The notes beneath the pieces were generated by a model. That model worked only from the letters and a program-made list of their open reading frames with translations, was not told the origin of the DNA and did not search any database. From JALZEG01 sp036258555 (lineage in GTDB: Bacteria > Actinomycetota > CADDZG01 > WHSQ01), in assembly GCA_036258555.1 (NCBI GenBank), contig DATADL010000234.1, positions 1 through 11,441 on the forward strand: a stretch of 11,441 bases of DNA. The letters are read 5' to 3'. Of the stretch, positions 1 to 5,315 are shown one piece after another. Made by a program: the position numbers and the translations under genes. The number at the start of each line of letters is the position of its first letter. Position 1 is the first letter of the stretch.

Positions 1-426
1 GGTCGCCAGCGCGGTTCCGAGGCCGGCGACCGCCATCGTCCCGTGCACGACCTGGTCCGCGGCGTTCGACGCGATCAGGAACGTCTCCGGCCCCCATACC
101 GCGATCGCGATGGTGACGACCGTGTACATCGAGCCCTTGACGAACGCGCCGGTCCGGGCCCACTGCGGCCTCGACGCGAAGGCGAGCGAGATCGTGCCGC
201 TGATCGTCGCCGCCAGGTTGTGCCAGCCGTTGGTCTCGAAGATCCCGAGGATGTGGGGGTTGTCGGCCGTCTCCACGGCGCCGGCGCTGGACGGGAAGGC
301 GGTGCTCAGCGCGAAGCCCGCGAGCGACGCCGCGATCAGGAAGACGCCCGACGCCACGAGGTAGACCCGGGCGGGCGACCATGCCGTCCCCGTCGTGCCC
401 GTCGTGGATGCCGCGGTGCTGGCCAC
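1..426 (-). CDS. DUF4383-like integral membrane protein (C-terminus off the window)
   Basis: The frame is open from a GTG at 426 to the window edge, giving 142 residues with no stop. A perfect AGGAGG (431-436) lies four bases upstream of the GTG, which fixes the start. After a Ser/Thr-rich cytosolic-looking N-terminus there is a hydrophobic segment at about residues 21-42, then an extramembrane stretch with ILGIFETNGWHNLAATISG (59-77), then two more hydrophobic segments (about 97-111 and 128-142). The 'LGlF..n..HNl.h...G' pattern, followed by a further helix and a D.vVH motif (residues 124-128), is what I associate with the actinobacterial DUF4383 family, whose function is unknown. The gene diverges from the RTX gene at 522 across a 95-base gap. 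I am fairly sure it is a real membrane protein gene and less sure of the family name. Confidence 0.68.
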   Translation of the reverse strand, partial: MASTAASTTGTTGTAWSPARVYLVASGVFLIAASLAGFALSTAFPSSAGAVETADNPHILGIFETNGWHNLAATISGTISLAFASRPQWARTGAFVKGSMYTVVTIAIAVWGPETFLIASNAADQVVHGTMAVAGLGTALAT

Positions 427-521
427 GGAGCCTCCTCGGTTCGCCTCCGCACCGAGTCTAGGACGGTAACGGCTGCCCCGCGCCCGGTACATGCTGTGGG
501 CCCGTCGAGGAAAGGACCAAG
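427..521. promoter_or_regulatory. Divergent intergenic region between membrane protein and RTX gene
   Basis: This 95-base gap must hold promoters for both divergent genes. The minus-strand gene has AGGAGG at 431-436. The plus-strand gene has a purine-rich GAGGAAAGGA (about 507-516) five bases before its ATG. I could not find a convincing -35/-10 pair on either strand, so only the two ribosome binding sites are asserted. Confidence 0.5.
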
Positions 522-2588
522 ATGCGCGTTCGAGCTCTCGTGTTGACCGCAATCGTCGCCGCGGGCGGCGCACCCGCCGCTGCCGCGGCCGTCCCGCGCT
601 GTGGAGGCGAGCGCGCGACCATCGTCGGGACGGCCCGCTCGGACGACCTCGTCGGGACGCGCGGCCGCGACGTCATCGCCGGCGGCCGCGGCGACGACAC
701 GATCCGGTCCCGCGGCGGGCGCGACCTCGTGTGCGGGGGCGAGGGCTTCGACTTCGTGCGCGCGGGCGCCGGGCGCGACGAGGTCCGCGGCGGCGCCGGA
801 GGCGACACCCTGCACGGAGGGCGCGGCCCCGACGAGCTCCGCGCCGGACGCGGGATACGGGACGCGCTGTTCGGCGGCGCCGGCGCGGACGTCCTCCACG
901 GTGGGCGTGGGAGCTTCGACGGCCTGATCGGAGGTCCGGGCGACGACGTCCTGGACGGGGGCCGCGGGCTCGACACCGCCGAGCTGTGGGACTCGCCCGC
1001 CGGGGTCGAGGTCGACCTCGCCGCGGGGACCGCGACCGGCCACGGCGACGACCGTCTCGTGGACGTCGAAGGCGCCGTCGGCTCCAACTTCGACGACGTC
1101 ATCACGGGTGACGACGGATCGAACCTCCTCAACGGCCAGGCCGGTGACGACGTCATCGACGCGCTCGGCTCGGGCACGCTGGAAGACGGCGACGGCGACC
1201 TCCTGGCGGGGGGCGCCGGGGACGACGTCCTCGACGGCGGCGAGGGCGCGGACGTGCTCAGCTTCGACGACTCGCGCGATCCGGTCACGGTCGACCTGGT
1301 CCAGGCGTCGGCGACCGGCGAGGGGACCGACTCGTTGAGCGCCGTCGAGGCCGCGATCGGCTCCGACAACGACGACGTGCTGCGCGGCGACCCGGGCGAC
1401 AACGCCCTCGCGGGCAGTCGCGGGGACGACGAGCTCGCCGGCCTGGCGGGCGACGACCTCCTCCTCGGCGAGCCGGGCGAGGACTCCGCGGACGGTGGGG
1501 GCGGCACCGACTCGTGCGACGCCGAGACCGAGCAGTCGTGCGAGGAGGACCCGGCGGCCCGGACGGCTTCGGCGTGGACCGAGCCGTGGCAGGGGGCCGC
1601 GACCAGCGACGACGTCCGCAACGGCCGGATCGCGTTCGTGCGCAACACTGGCAACGACGCGACCGACGTGGCGAGCCTCCGCCCCGGCGGGGGAGGGCGC
1701 GTGAACCTCACGCGGTCGAAGCGCAACGAGCTCTACGTCGACGTCTCGCCCGACGGGCGCTGGGTCGCGTTCACGCGGTTCACGCGCCGCGGAGGCGAGA
1801 TCTTCAAGGTCCGTGCTAGTGGCGGCGATCCCGTGCGCCTGACGTCGGACCGCGTCGACGACGAGCTCCCCATCTGGTCGCCGGACTCGCGCCGGCTCGC
1901 GTTCGTGCGCTACCCGGGCGGTGGGGATGCGGAGATATTCGTGATGGACGCGGACGGGTCGGACCTGCGCCGTGTCACACGCAACGGAGCCGGCGACTCG
2001 GATCCGCGCTGGTCGCCGGACGGGACGCAGCTGATCTACAACGGCGGAGACATCGACGACAACGCACAGGACGTGTTCCTCGTGACGCTCGGCGAGCGCG
2101 GCGCGACGAACCTCACCACCCCCGGCGTCAACGACACGTTCGCCGAGTGGTCGCCCGACGGCGAGACCGTCGTGTACTCGTCGCAGCGCGGGGACCAGTA
2201 CGACCTCTACACGGTGACGCCCGACGGCGGCGATCCCGTGCGCCTCACGGACGACCCCGCCGACGACTACGCCCCCGAGTGGTCGCCCGACGGGTCGGCG
2301 ATCGTCTTCGTGCGGGGCCGTCTGGAGGGCAACGAGCCACCCGACGAGGTCTACGTGATGAACGCCGACGGATCCGCCCAGACGAGCGTCTCGCCGGCGG
2401 AGCTGCAGGCGTTCTCGCCGGACTGGTCGCCCGACGGCTCGCGGATCGTCTTCGTCGGCCAGGTGCCGGCGGACCCGCTTCCGGAGTGGGAGCTCTTCAC
2501 GGTCGCGCCCGACGGCTCGGGCCTCGAACGCCTGACGACGACCCCCGTTCAGGAGTTCGACCCGGAGTGGGGTCCCGCTCCGCGGTAG
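522..2588 (+). CDS. Secreted RTX (hemolysin-type calcium-binding) repeat protein fused to a TolB/WD40-like beta-propeller
   Basis: The product has 688 residues, starts at ATG 522 behind GAGGAAAGGA, and stops with TAG at 2586. A signal peptide (MRVRALVLTAIVAAGG, then an Ala-rich tail, likely cleavage near residue 23) predicts export. Residues about 38-329 carry Gly/Asp-rich RTX nonapeptides of the GGxGxDxUx type (for example GGAGADVLHGG and GGAGDDVLDGG), which in known RTX proteins bind Ca2+ in a parallel beta-roll. Cysteines at 27/71 and 332/340 bracket this domain and could form disulfides. Residues about 388-684 contain repeated PD40 motifs ('.WSPDG..iaF', for example FAEWSPDGETVVYSS), each followed by 'DiYvm..DGsg..rLT', the signature of a TolB-like propeller. 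No catalytic motif, sortase signal or C-terminal anchor is visible. A binding or scaffold role outside the membrane is likely, but the ligand is unknown. It converges with the ABC operon, with only 11 bases between the two stop codons. Confidence 0.9.
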   Translation: MRVRALVLTAIVAAGGAPAAAAAVPRCGGERATIVGTARSDDLVGTRGRDVIAGGRGDDTIRSRGGRDLVCGGEGFDFVRAGAGRDEVRGGAGGDTLHGGRGPDELRAGRGIRDALFGGAGADVLHGGRGSFDGLIGGPGDDVLDGGRGLDTAELWDSPAGVEVDLAAGTATGHGDDRLVDVEGAVGSNFDDVITGDDGSNLLNGQAGDDVIDALGSGTLEDGDGDLLAGGAGDDVLDGGEGADVLSFDDSRDPVTVDLVQASATGEGTDSLSAVEAAIGSDNDDVLRGDPGDNALAGSRGDDELAGLAGDDLLLGEPGEDSADGGGGTDSCDAETEQSCEEDPAARTASAWTEPWQGAATSDDVRNGRIAFVRNTGNDATDVASLRPGGGGRVNLTRSKRNELYVDVSPDGRWVAFTRFTRRGGEIFKVRASGGDPVRLTSDRVDDELPIWSPDSRRLAFVRYPGGGDAEIFVMDADGSDLRRVTRNGAGDSDPRWSPDGTQLIYNGGDIDDNAQDVFLVTLGERGATNLTTPGVNDTFAEWSPDGETVVYSSQRGDQYDLYTVTPDGGDPVRLTDDPADDYAPEWSPDGSAIVFVRGRLEGNEPPDEVYVMNADGSAQTSVSPAELQAFSPDWSPDGSRIVFVGQVPADPLPEWELFTVAPDGSGLERLTTTPVQEFDPEWGPAPR
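972..1160 (+). repeat. Duplicated 63-residue module within the RTX domain, copy A
   Basis: Residues 151-213 align without gaps to residues 244-306. By hand I count 30 of 63 identities, including V.VDL, ATG.G.D.L..VE.A.GS, DDV..GD.G.N.L.G and GDD. The module has a beta-strand-like lead ('GVEVDL') and then re-enters RTX nonapeptides. It resembles inserts seen in other secreted RTX proteins. The pair points to an internal duplication. Confidence 0.75.
1251..1439 (+). repeat. Duplicated 63-residue module within the RTX domain, copy B
   Basis: Residues 244-306 are the second copy of the module at residues 151-213. It keeps the VTVDL, ATGEGTDSL, VEAAIGS and NDDVLRGD landmarks in the same spacing. 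The two copies are 93 residues apart start to start, so the repeated unit is likely this module plus about 30 residues of nonapeptides. Confidence 0.75.
1683..2573 (+). repeat. PD40/TolB-like propeller repeat block (coding)
   Basis: This part encodes residues about 388-684. I can place 'SPDG' or 'SPDS' blade motifs at residues about 409, 453, 498, 544, 588 and 636, roughly 43-48 residues apart. Each is followed by a hydrophobic strand and most by a 'DGG/DGS..rLT' turn. Six visible motifs suit a six-bladed TolB-type propeller. Confidence 0.8.
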
Positions 2589-2599
2589 CGGCGTCCGGG

Positions 2600-3367
2600 T
2601 TACGCCTGCGTCCAGGCGGAGCCCGACCGGTAACGGCGGAGTCCCGCGGAGAACGCCCCGTACGCCGCCGCCGCGAACGCGGCCGCGACCGCGACGATCG
2701 CCGCTGCCAGCGACGGCGAGAAGTCGTCGACGAGGCGCGTGGGGAGCCCGGACACGAACGCCGCCGGGACCGCGGTGAACAACAGCAGCTTCGTCGCCCC
2801 CGCGAAGATGTCCGGCGGGTACGAAGACAGCATCAGGAGCGCCTGGAACCCGAGCTCCGCGTGCTCGCCGCGGCCCCCGGCGAAGAACGTGATCGATCCC
2901 AGCAGCACGAGGAACGACAGGAACACGACGCTCCCCGCGATCGATCCGAGAAGGAAGAGCGCGACGCGGTCGGCCGTGACGTCGCCGAGCGCGACGAAGA
3001 GCAGGGGGCCGAACAGCAGGTCGCCCAGGAGGGCCGCGTCGACCGAGCGCGCGAGCAGGTAGGCGAGGGGATCGCCCGGCAGAGCGAGAGCGGCGTCGAC
3101 CCGTCCGTCGGAGATCATCTGTCCGAGCAGCCGCGCGTTCGGGAAGAGCCCCATGACCACGCCGGTCACGGTTGCGAGGATCGCGAGGAGCAGCAGGGTG
3201 TCGTCCACGTCCCAGCCCCGGACGCTCTCGACCTCGTTGAAGAACAGGAACCAGAACGCGACGAAGAACAGGTCGTTCGCGACCATGACGCCCACCTGGA
3301 ACCAGAAAGACGCGCGCCTTGCCCACGCCTCGGCGAACGCCCGCCGCATCGTCGCGACGACGATCAC
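2600..3367 (-). CDS. ABC-2 family exporter permease, second subunit
   Basis: The product has 255 residues. The start is a GTG at 3367 overlapping the TGA of the upstream permease (GTGA), so translation is probably coupled; ATG at codon 7 is an alternative. The frame stays open far upstream, but that stretch overlaps the other permease and is not coding. Hydrophobic segments lie at about residues 23-43, 57-75, 112-127, 135-162, 192-206 and 218-240, giving six likely helices. Landmarks of the PF06182 'ABC-2 family transporter' group are present: QMISDGRVDAALALPGDPL (83-101), a long loop with 'SSYPPDIF' (181-188), and 'FTAVPAAFVSGLPT' (197-210). It should pair with the neighbouring permease and the ATPase at 4137-5078 as a heteromeric exporter. 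It ends with TAA at 2600, 11 bases from the convergent RTX gene, and has no separate terminator. Confidence 0.87.
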   Translation of the reverse strand: MIVVATMRRAFAEAWARRASFWFQVGVMVANDLFFVAFWFLFFNEVESVRGWDVDDTLLLLAILATVTGVVMGLFPNARLLGQMISDGRVDAALALPGDPLAYLLARSVDAALLGDLLFGPLLFVALGDVTADRVALFLLGSIAGSVVFLSFLVLLGSITFFAGGRGEHAELGFQALLMLSSYPPDIFAGATKLLLFTAVPAAFVSGLPTRLVDDFSPSLAAAIVAVAAAFAAAAYGAFSAGLRRYRSGSAWTQA

Positions 3368-4140
3368 GACCCCACCGCCTGCATACGCCGTTCGCCGGCG
3401 GCGAAGGCCGCCACCGCTCCCGCGGTCAGCACCAGGAGCCATCCGAGCTGGCCGAGCAGCAGGAGGGGCTCGGCGAAGCCGGCCGCCAGCCGCGCCGGCG
3501 CGTACGACATCGTCCAGAAGGGGGCGGCCCACGCGGCGGACTCCAGCCACGACGGGAAGATCTGCAACGGCAGCAGCATCCCGCCGAGCACGAACACGAG
3601 CTTCTGGTAGAGGAACCATGCGCCCTTCGCCTCGTGCTGCCAGAACGCGAGGGCTGCAAAGGCGTGCTGCGCCGCGACGTTGCACGCGATCGCTAGGAAG
3701 GCCGAGGGGAGCGCCAGCGCGAACGCGCCGGCGTGGGGCGGCGGACCCGCGATCAGCGTCGCCAGCACGACGCCCGCGCCGACCATCGCGGACAGCCGTA
3801 CGACGCCGTCGCCCAGCTCGCCCGCTATGCGGAAGGACACCGCGCGCACCGGGCGGAGCATCTCGACGGCGAACGCGCCCGTCCCTATCTCGGTGCCGAT
3901 CTGCTCGATCAGCCGGAACTTCGTCCCGTTGACGGCGGCCTCCGAGAACGCGATGTACCAGGTGATCGCTGCGGCGCTGTAACCCACGATCGCGCCGCCG
4001 TTGGCCTCGGCGGCCGCGCGCCACAGAGACGACAGCACCCCGATGATCACCCCGTAGAAGCACGCCCGCGCGACCATCTCGCCCGGGGAGGCCACGAGAC
4101 GTCTGAGCCCGGCGACCGCCCCCGCGGCGTACGCGCTCAC
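3364..4140 (-). CDS. ABC-2 family exporter permease, first subunit
   Basis: The product has 258 residues, starts at GTG 4140 overlapping the ATPase stop (GTGA), and stops with TGA at 3364. About six hydrophobic segments (residues about 26-41, 53-69, 115-131, 138-165, 178-196 and 230-248) fit an ABC-2 membrane domain. The amphipathic stretch before 'EMLRPVRAVSFRIAGELGDGVVRL' (93-116) and the 'QIFPSWL' segment (193-199) match the PF06182 pattern. The usual partner set in this family is one ATPase plus two non-identical permeases, as seen here. In cyanobacteria such a trio has been linked to methyl viologen resistance, and orthology databases call the family viologen exporter. Whether this one moves viologen-like cations is unknown. 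Confidence 0.87.
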   Translation of the reverse strand: MSAYAAGAVAGLRRLVASPGEMVARACFYGVIIGVLSSLWRAAAEANGGAIVGYSAAAITWYIAFSEAAVNGTKFRLIEQIGTEIGTGAFAVEMLRPVRAVSFRIAGELGDGVVRLSAMVGAGVVLATLIAGPPPHAGAFALALPSAFLAIACNVAAQHAFAALAFWQHEAKGAWFLYQKLVFVLGGMLLPLQIFPSWLESAAWAAPFWTMSYAPARLAAGFAEPLLLLGQLGWLLVLTAGAVAAFAAGERRMQAVGS

Positions 4141-5078
4141 GTCCGGGCCTCGTAGATCTCGGTGATCACGTCCTCGAGCGGAGGGTCGAGCACCGAGATG
4201 TCGGCGACGTGGTAGCGGTCGAGGAGGTCGTCGAGGACGTGGCGGATGGGCCGCCGGTCGGTGGCGACGCGCAGCTTGTACCCCGTGCCGGAGCCCTTGA
4301 CGACCTCGACCCCCTCCACGTCCAGCTCGTCGACCCGCTCGTCGAACCGGACCTCGAGCAGCTTCGTGCGCAGGAGGCTGCGACGCATCGCCGACACCTT
4401 GTCGTCGTAGATGAGCCGTCCGTGGTTGATGACGATCACGCGCCGCGCGACCTGTTCGATGTCGGAGACGTCGTGCGACGTCAGGAACAGGGTCGTCCCG
4501 GTCTCTTCGTTCAGCCTCACGACGAGGTCCCGGAAGCGCTGCTTCGCGACGAGGTCGAGCCCGATCGTCGGCTCGTCGAGGAACAGCACCTGCGGTTCGT
4601 GCAGGAGGCTCGCGGCGAGCTCGCACCGCATCCTCTGTCCGAGCGAGAGAGTCCGGACGGGGACGTCGAAGACCTGCGACGCCTCGAGCAGCTCGCCGAG
4701 CTCGTCGATCCTGCGCCTCGTCTTCTCCTTGCCGAGCCGGTAGATTGATCCGAGCAGCGACAAGGACTCTCGAGCGGGAAGCTCGAGCCACAGCTGCGAC
4801 CGCTGGCCGAACAGGGTCCCGATCTCGAGAGCGAGCCGGCGCCTCTGCCTCCACGGGACGAGCCCGAGCACCTCGGCGCGCCCCGCGTCGGGGTGGAGGA
4901 TGCCGGTGAGGATCTTGATCGACGTCGACTTGCCGGCGCCGTTCGGACCGATGTACGCGAGTCGTTCGCCGGCCTCGACGGCGAAGTCGATGCCCGCGAC
5001 CGCCTCGACCGTCCGCGCGGACCTCCCCCTCCCGGTCCGGAAGGTCTTCGTCAGCCCGGCGGCTTCGACGACAGGCAT
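4137..5078 (-). CDS. ABC exporter ATP-binding protein (ABC-2 type)
   Basis: The product has 313 residues and starts at ATG 5078, a few bases after a GGGAGAG ribosome binding site (5082-5088). All nucleotide-binding motifs are intact: Walker A GPNGAGKST (44-52), Q-loop Gln near 92 (TLFGQRSQLW), signature LSLGQ (144-148), Walker B VLFLDEP with Asp168 and Glu169, D-loop IGLD (172-175) and H-loop His202 (LTSHD). After about residue 235 there is an accessory C-terminal domain, as in the DrrA/YadG-like ATPases of ABC-2 exporters, ending in 'PPLEDVITEIYE', which is characteristic of this group. It is the first gene of the operon with the two permeases and powers efflux across the membrane. Upstream it has a dedicated leader with a hairpin terminator, which suggests regulated readthrough. 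Confidence 0.94.
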   Translation of the reverse strand: MPVVEAAGLTKTFRTGRGRSARTVEAVAGIDFAVEAGERLAYIGPNGAGKSTSIKILTGILHPDAGRAEVLGLVPWRQRRRLALEIGTLFGQRSQLWLELPARESLSLLGSIYRLGKEKTRRRIDELGELLEASQVFDVPVRTLSLGQRMRCELAASLLHEPQVLFLDEPTIGLDLVAKQRFRDLVVRLNEETGTTLFLTSHDVSDIEQVARRVIVINHGRLIYDDKVSAMRRSLLRTKLLEVRFDERVDELDVEGVEVVKGSGTGYKLRVATDRRPIRHVLDDLLDRYHVADISVLDPPLEDVITEIYEART

Positions 5079-5098
5079 TCGCTCTCCCAGAAATGAAA

Positions 5099-5121
5099 GA
5101 AGCCCCGGATGTCGGGGCTTC
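5099..5121 (-). terminator. Intrinsic terminator in the ABC operon leader (candidate attenuator)
   Basis: On the minus strand GAAGCCCCG (5121-5113) pairs perfectly with CGGGGCTTC (5107-5099) around a five-base loop, followed at once by TTTCATTT (5098-5091). This is a 9-bp GC-rich stem plus U-rich tail, a classic intrinsic terminator. It sits only about 20 bases before the ATPase ATG and just ahead of its ribosome binding site. It is separated from the subtilase gene by another hairpin and a leader ORF, so a controlled terminator of the ABC transcript is more likely than simply the end of the upstream transcript. Confidence 0.75.
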
Positions 5122-5146
5122 GGCCGTCTCGGTGCGTTGCAGACGA

Positions 5147-5218
5147 TTACGGCGCGCGCAGCCCCCCAGCCCCCGTCGGGGCATCGGTGAGGATCTGCGG
5201 CACGACGCGCGTCGTCAT
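5147..5218 (-). CDS. Possible 23-residue leader peptide upstream of the ABC exporter operon
   Basis: ATG at 5218 to TAA at 5147 encodes 23 residues beginning MTTRVVPQIL, followed by an Ala/Gly-rich tail ending GGLRAP. There is no Shine-Dalgarno sequence. A TATGTT -10-like box (5231-5226) ends seven bases before the A of the ATG, so the transcript could start on the ATG itself. Leaderless mRNAs are common in actinomycetes. An in-frame ATG four codons earlier (5230) overlaps that box and is less likely. The last codons contain GGGGCT (5165-5160), complementary to the left arm of the downstream terminator (AGCCCC, 5119-5114). This lets ribosome position influence termination. The peptide has no obvious run of a single regulatory amino acid, so the sensed signal is not evident. 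Its existence is inferred from position and structure. Confidence 0.42.
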   Translation of the reverse strand: MTTRVVPQILTDAPTGAGGLRAP

Positions 5219-5225
5219 GCGCGAC

Positions 5226-5255
5226 AACATAGACGACGGCGGGGGCGAGCGTCTA
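5226..5255 (-). promoter_or_regulatory. Candidate housekeeping-sigma promoter of the ABC operon leader
   Basis: On the minus strand TAGACG (5255-5250) and TATGTT (5231-5226) are spaced by 18 bases. Each matches the sigma-70 consensus at four of six positions. Transcription would begin near A5218, which is also the first base of the leader ORF. The boxes are individually modest, so the call rests on the spacing and the fit to the leader. Confidence 0.4.
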
Positions 5256-5270
5256 GCGGGCCGGACGCGA

Positions 5271-5298
5271 AGAGCGGCCGCCTCGAGGCGGCCGCTCT
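5271..5298 (-). terminator. 28-base perfect palindrome after the subtilase gene (likely terminator hairpin)
   Basis: Positions 5271-5282 pair perfectly with 5287-5298 around TCGA, giving a 12-bp very GC-rich stem (agagcggccgcc arm). It starts 18 bases after the subtilase stop codon in the direction of transcription. No U-tract follows on the minus strand, so it would be a hairpin-type or 3'-end-stabilising terminator rather than a canonical one. A protein-binding palindrome is an alternative. Confidence 0.6.
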
Positions 5299-5315
5299 CG
5301 TCCTGCCCTCCCCCG

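Larger units (their letters stand above)
633..1508 (+). repeat. RTX nonapeptide repeat block (coding)
   Basis: This part of the 522-2588 gene encodes residues about 38-329. It reads as consecutive Gly-Gly-x-Gly-x-Asp-type nonapeptides, visible in the DNA as recurring gacgacgtc and ggcggc words. The array is interrupted twice by a longer module without nonapeptides (see the duplicated-module entries). It ends in GGGGTDSC, a common way for actinobacterial RTX arrays to finish. Confidence 0.85.

Noticed and set aside
633..1508. Possible CRISPR or satellite-like array because of recurrent gacgacgtc words
   Set aside because: The recurrence follows codons of RTX nonapeptides in one frame, with no constant-length spacers.
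336..3326. A 996-residue minus-strand open frame crossing the RTX gene
   Set aside because: It is Arg/Pro/Ala-rich with no domain pattern and runs antisense to clear RTX and PD40 motifs. Long antisense open frames are expected at this GC content.
5099..5121. Simple terminator of the subtilase transcript
   Set aside because: It lies about 195 bases past the subtilase stop, beyond another hairpin and a candidate promoter, and directly abuts the ATPase ribosome binding site. It stays possible but is the weaker reading.
3364..5184. A 606-residue frame that could suggest an ATPase-permease fusion
   Set aside because: Upstream of 4140 the frame reads as an Arg-rich shadow of the ATPase gene. The real ATPase has its own frame with all motifs, and GTG 4140 overlapping its stop is the natural permease start.
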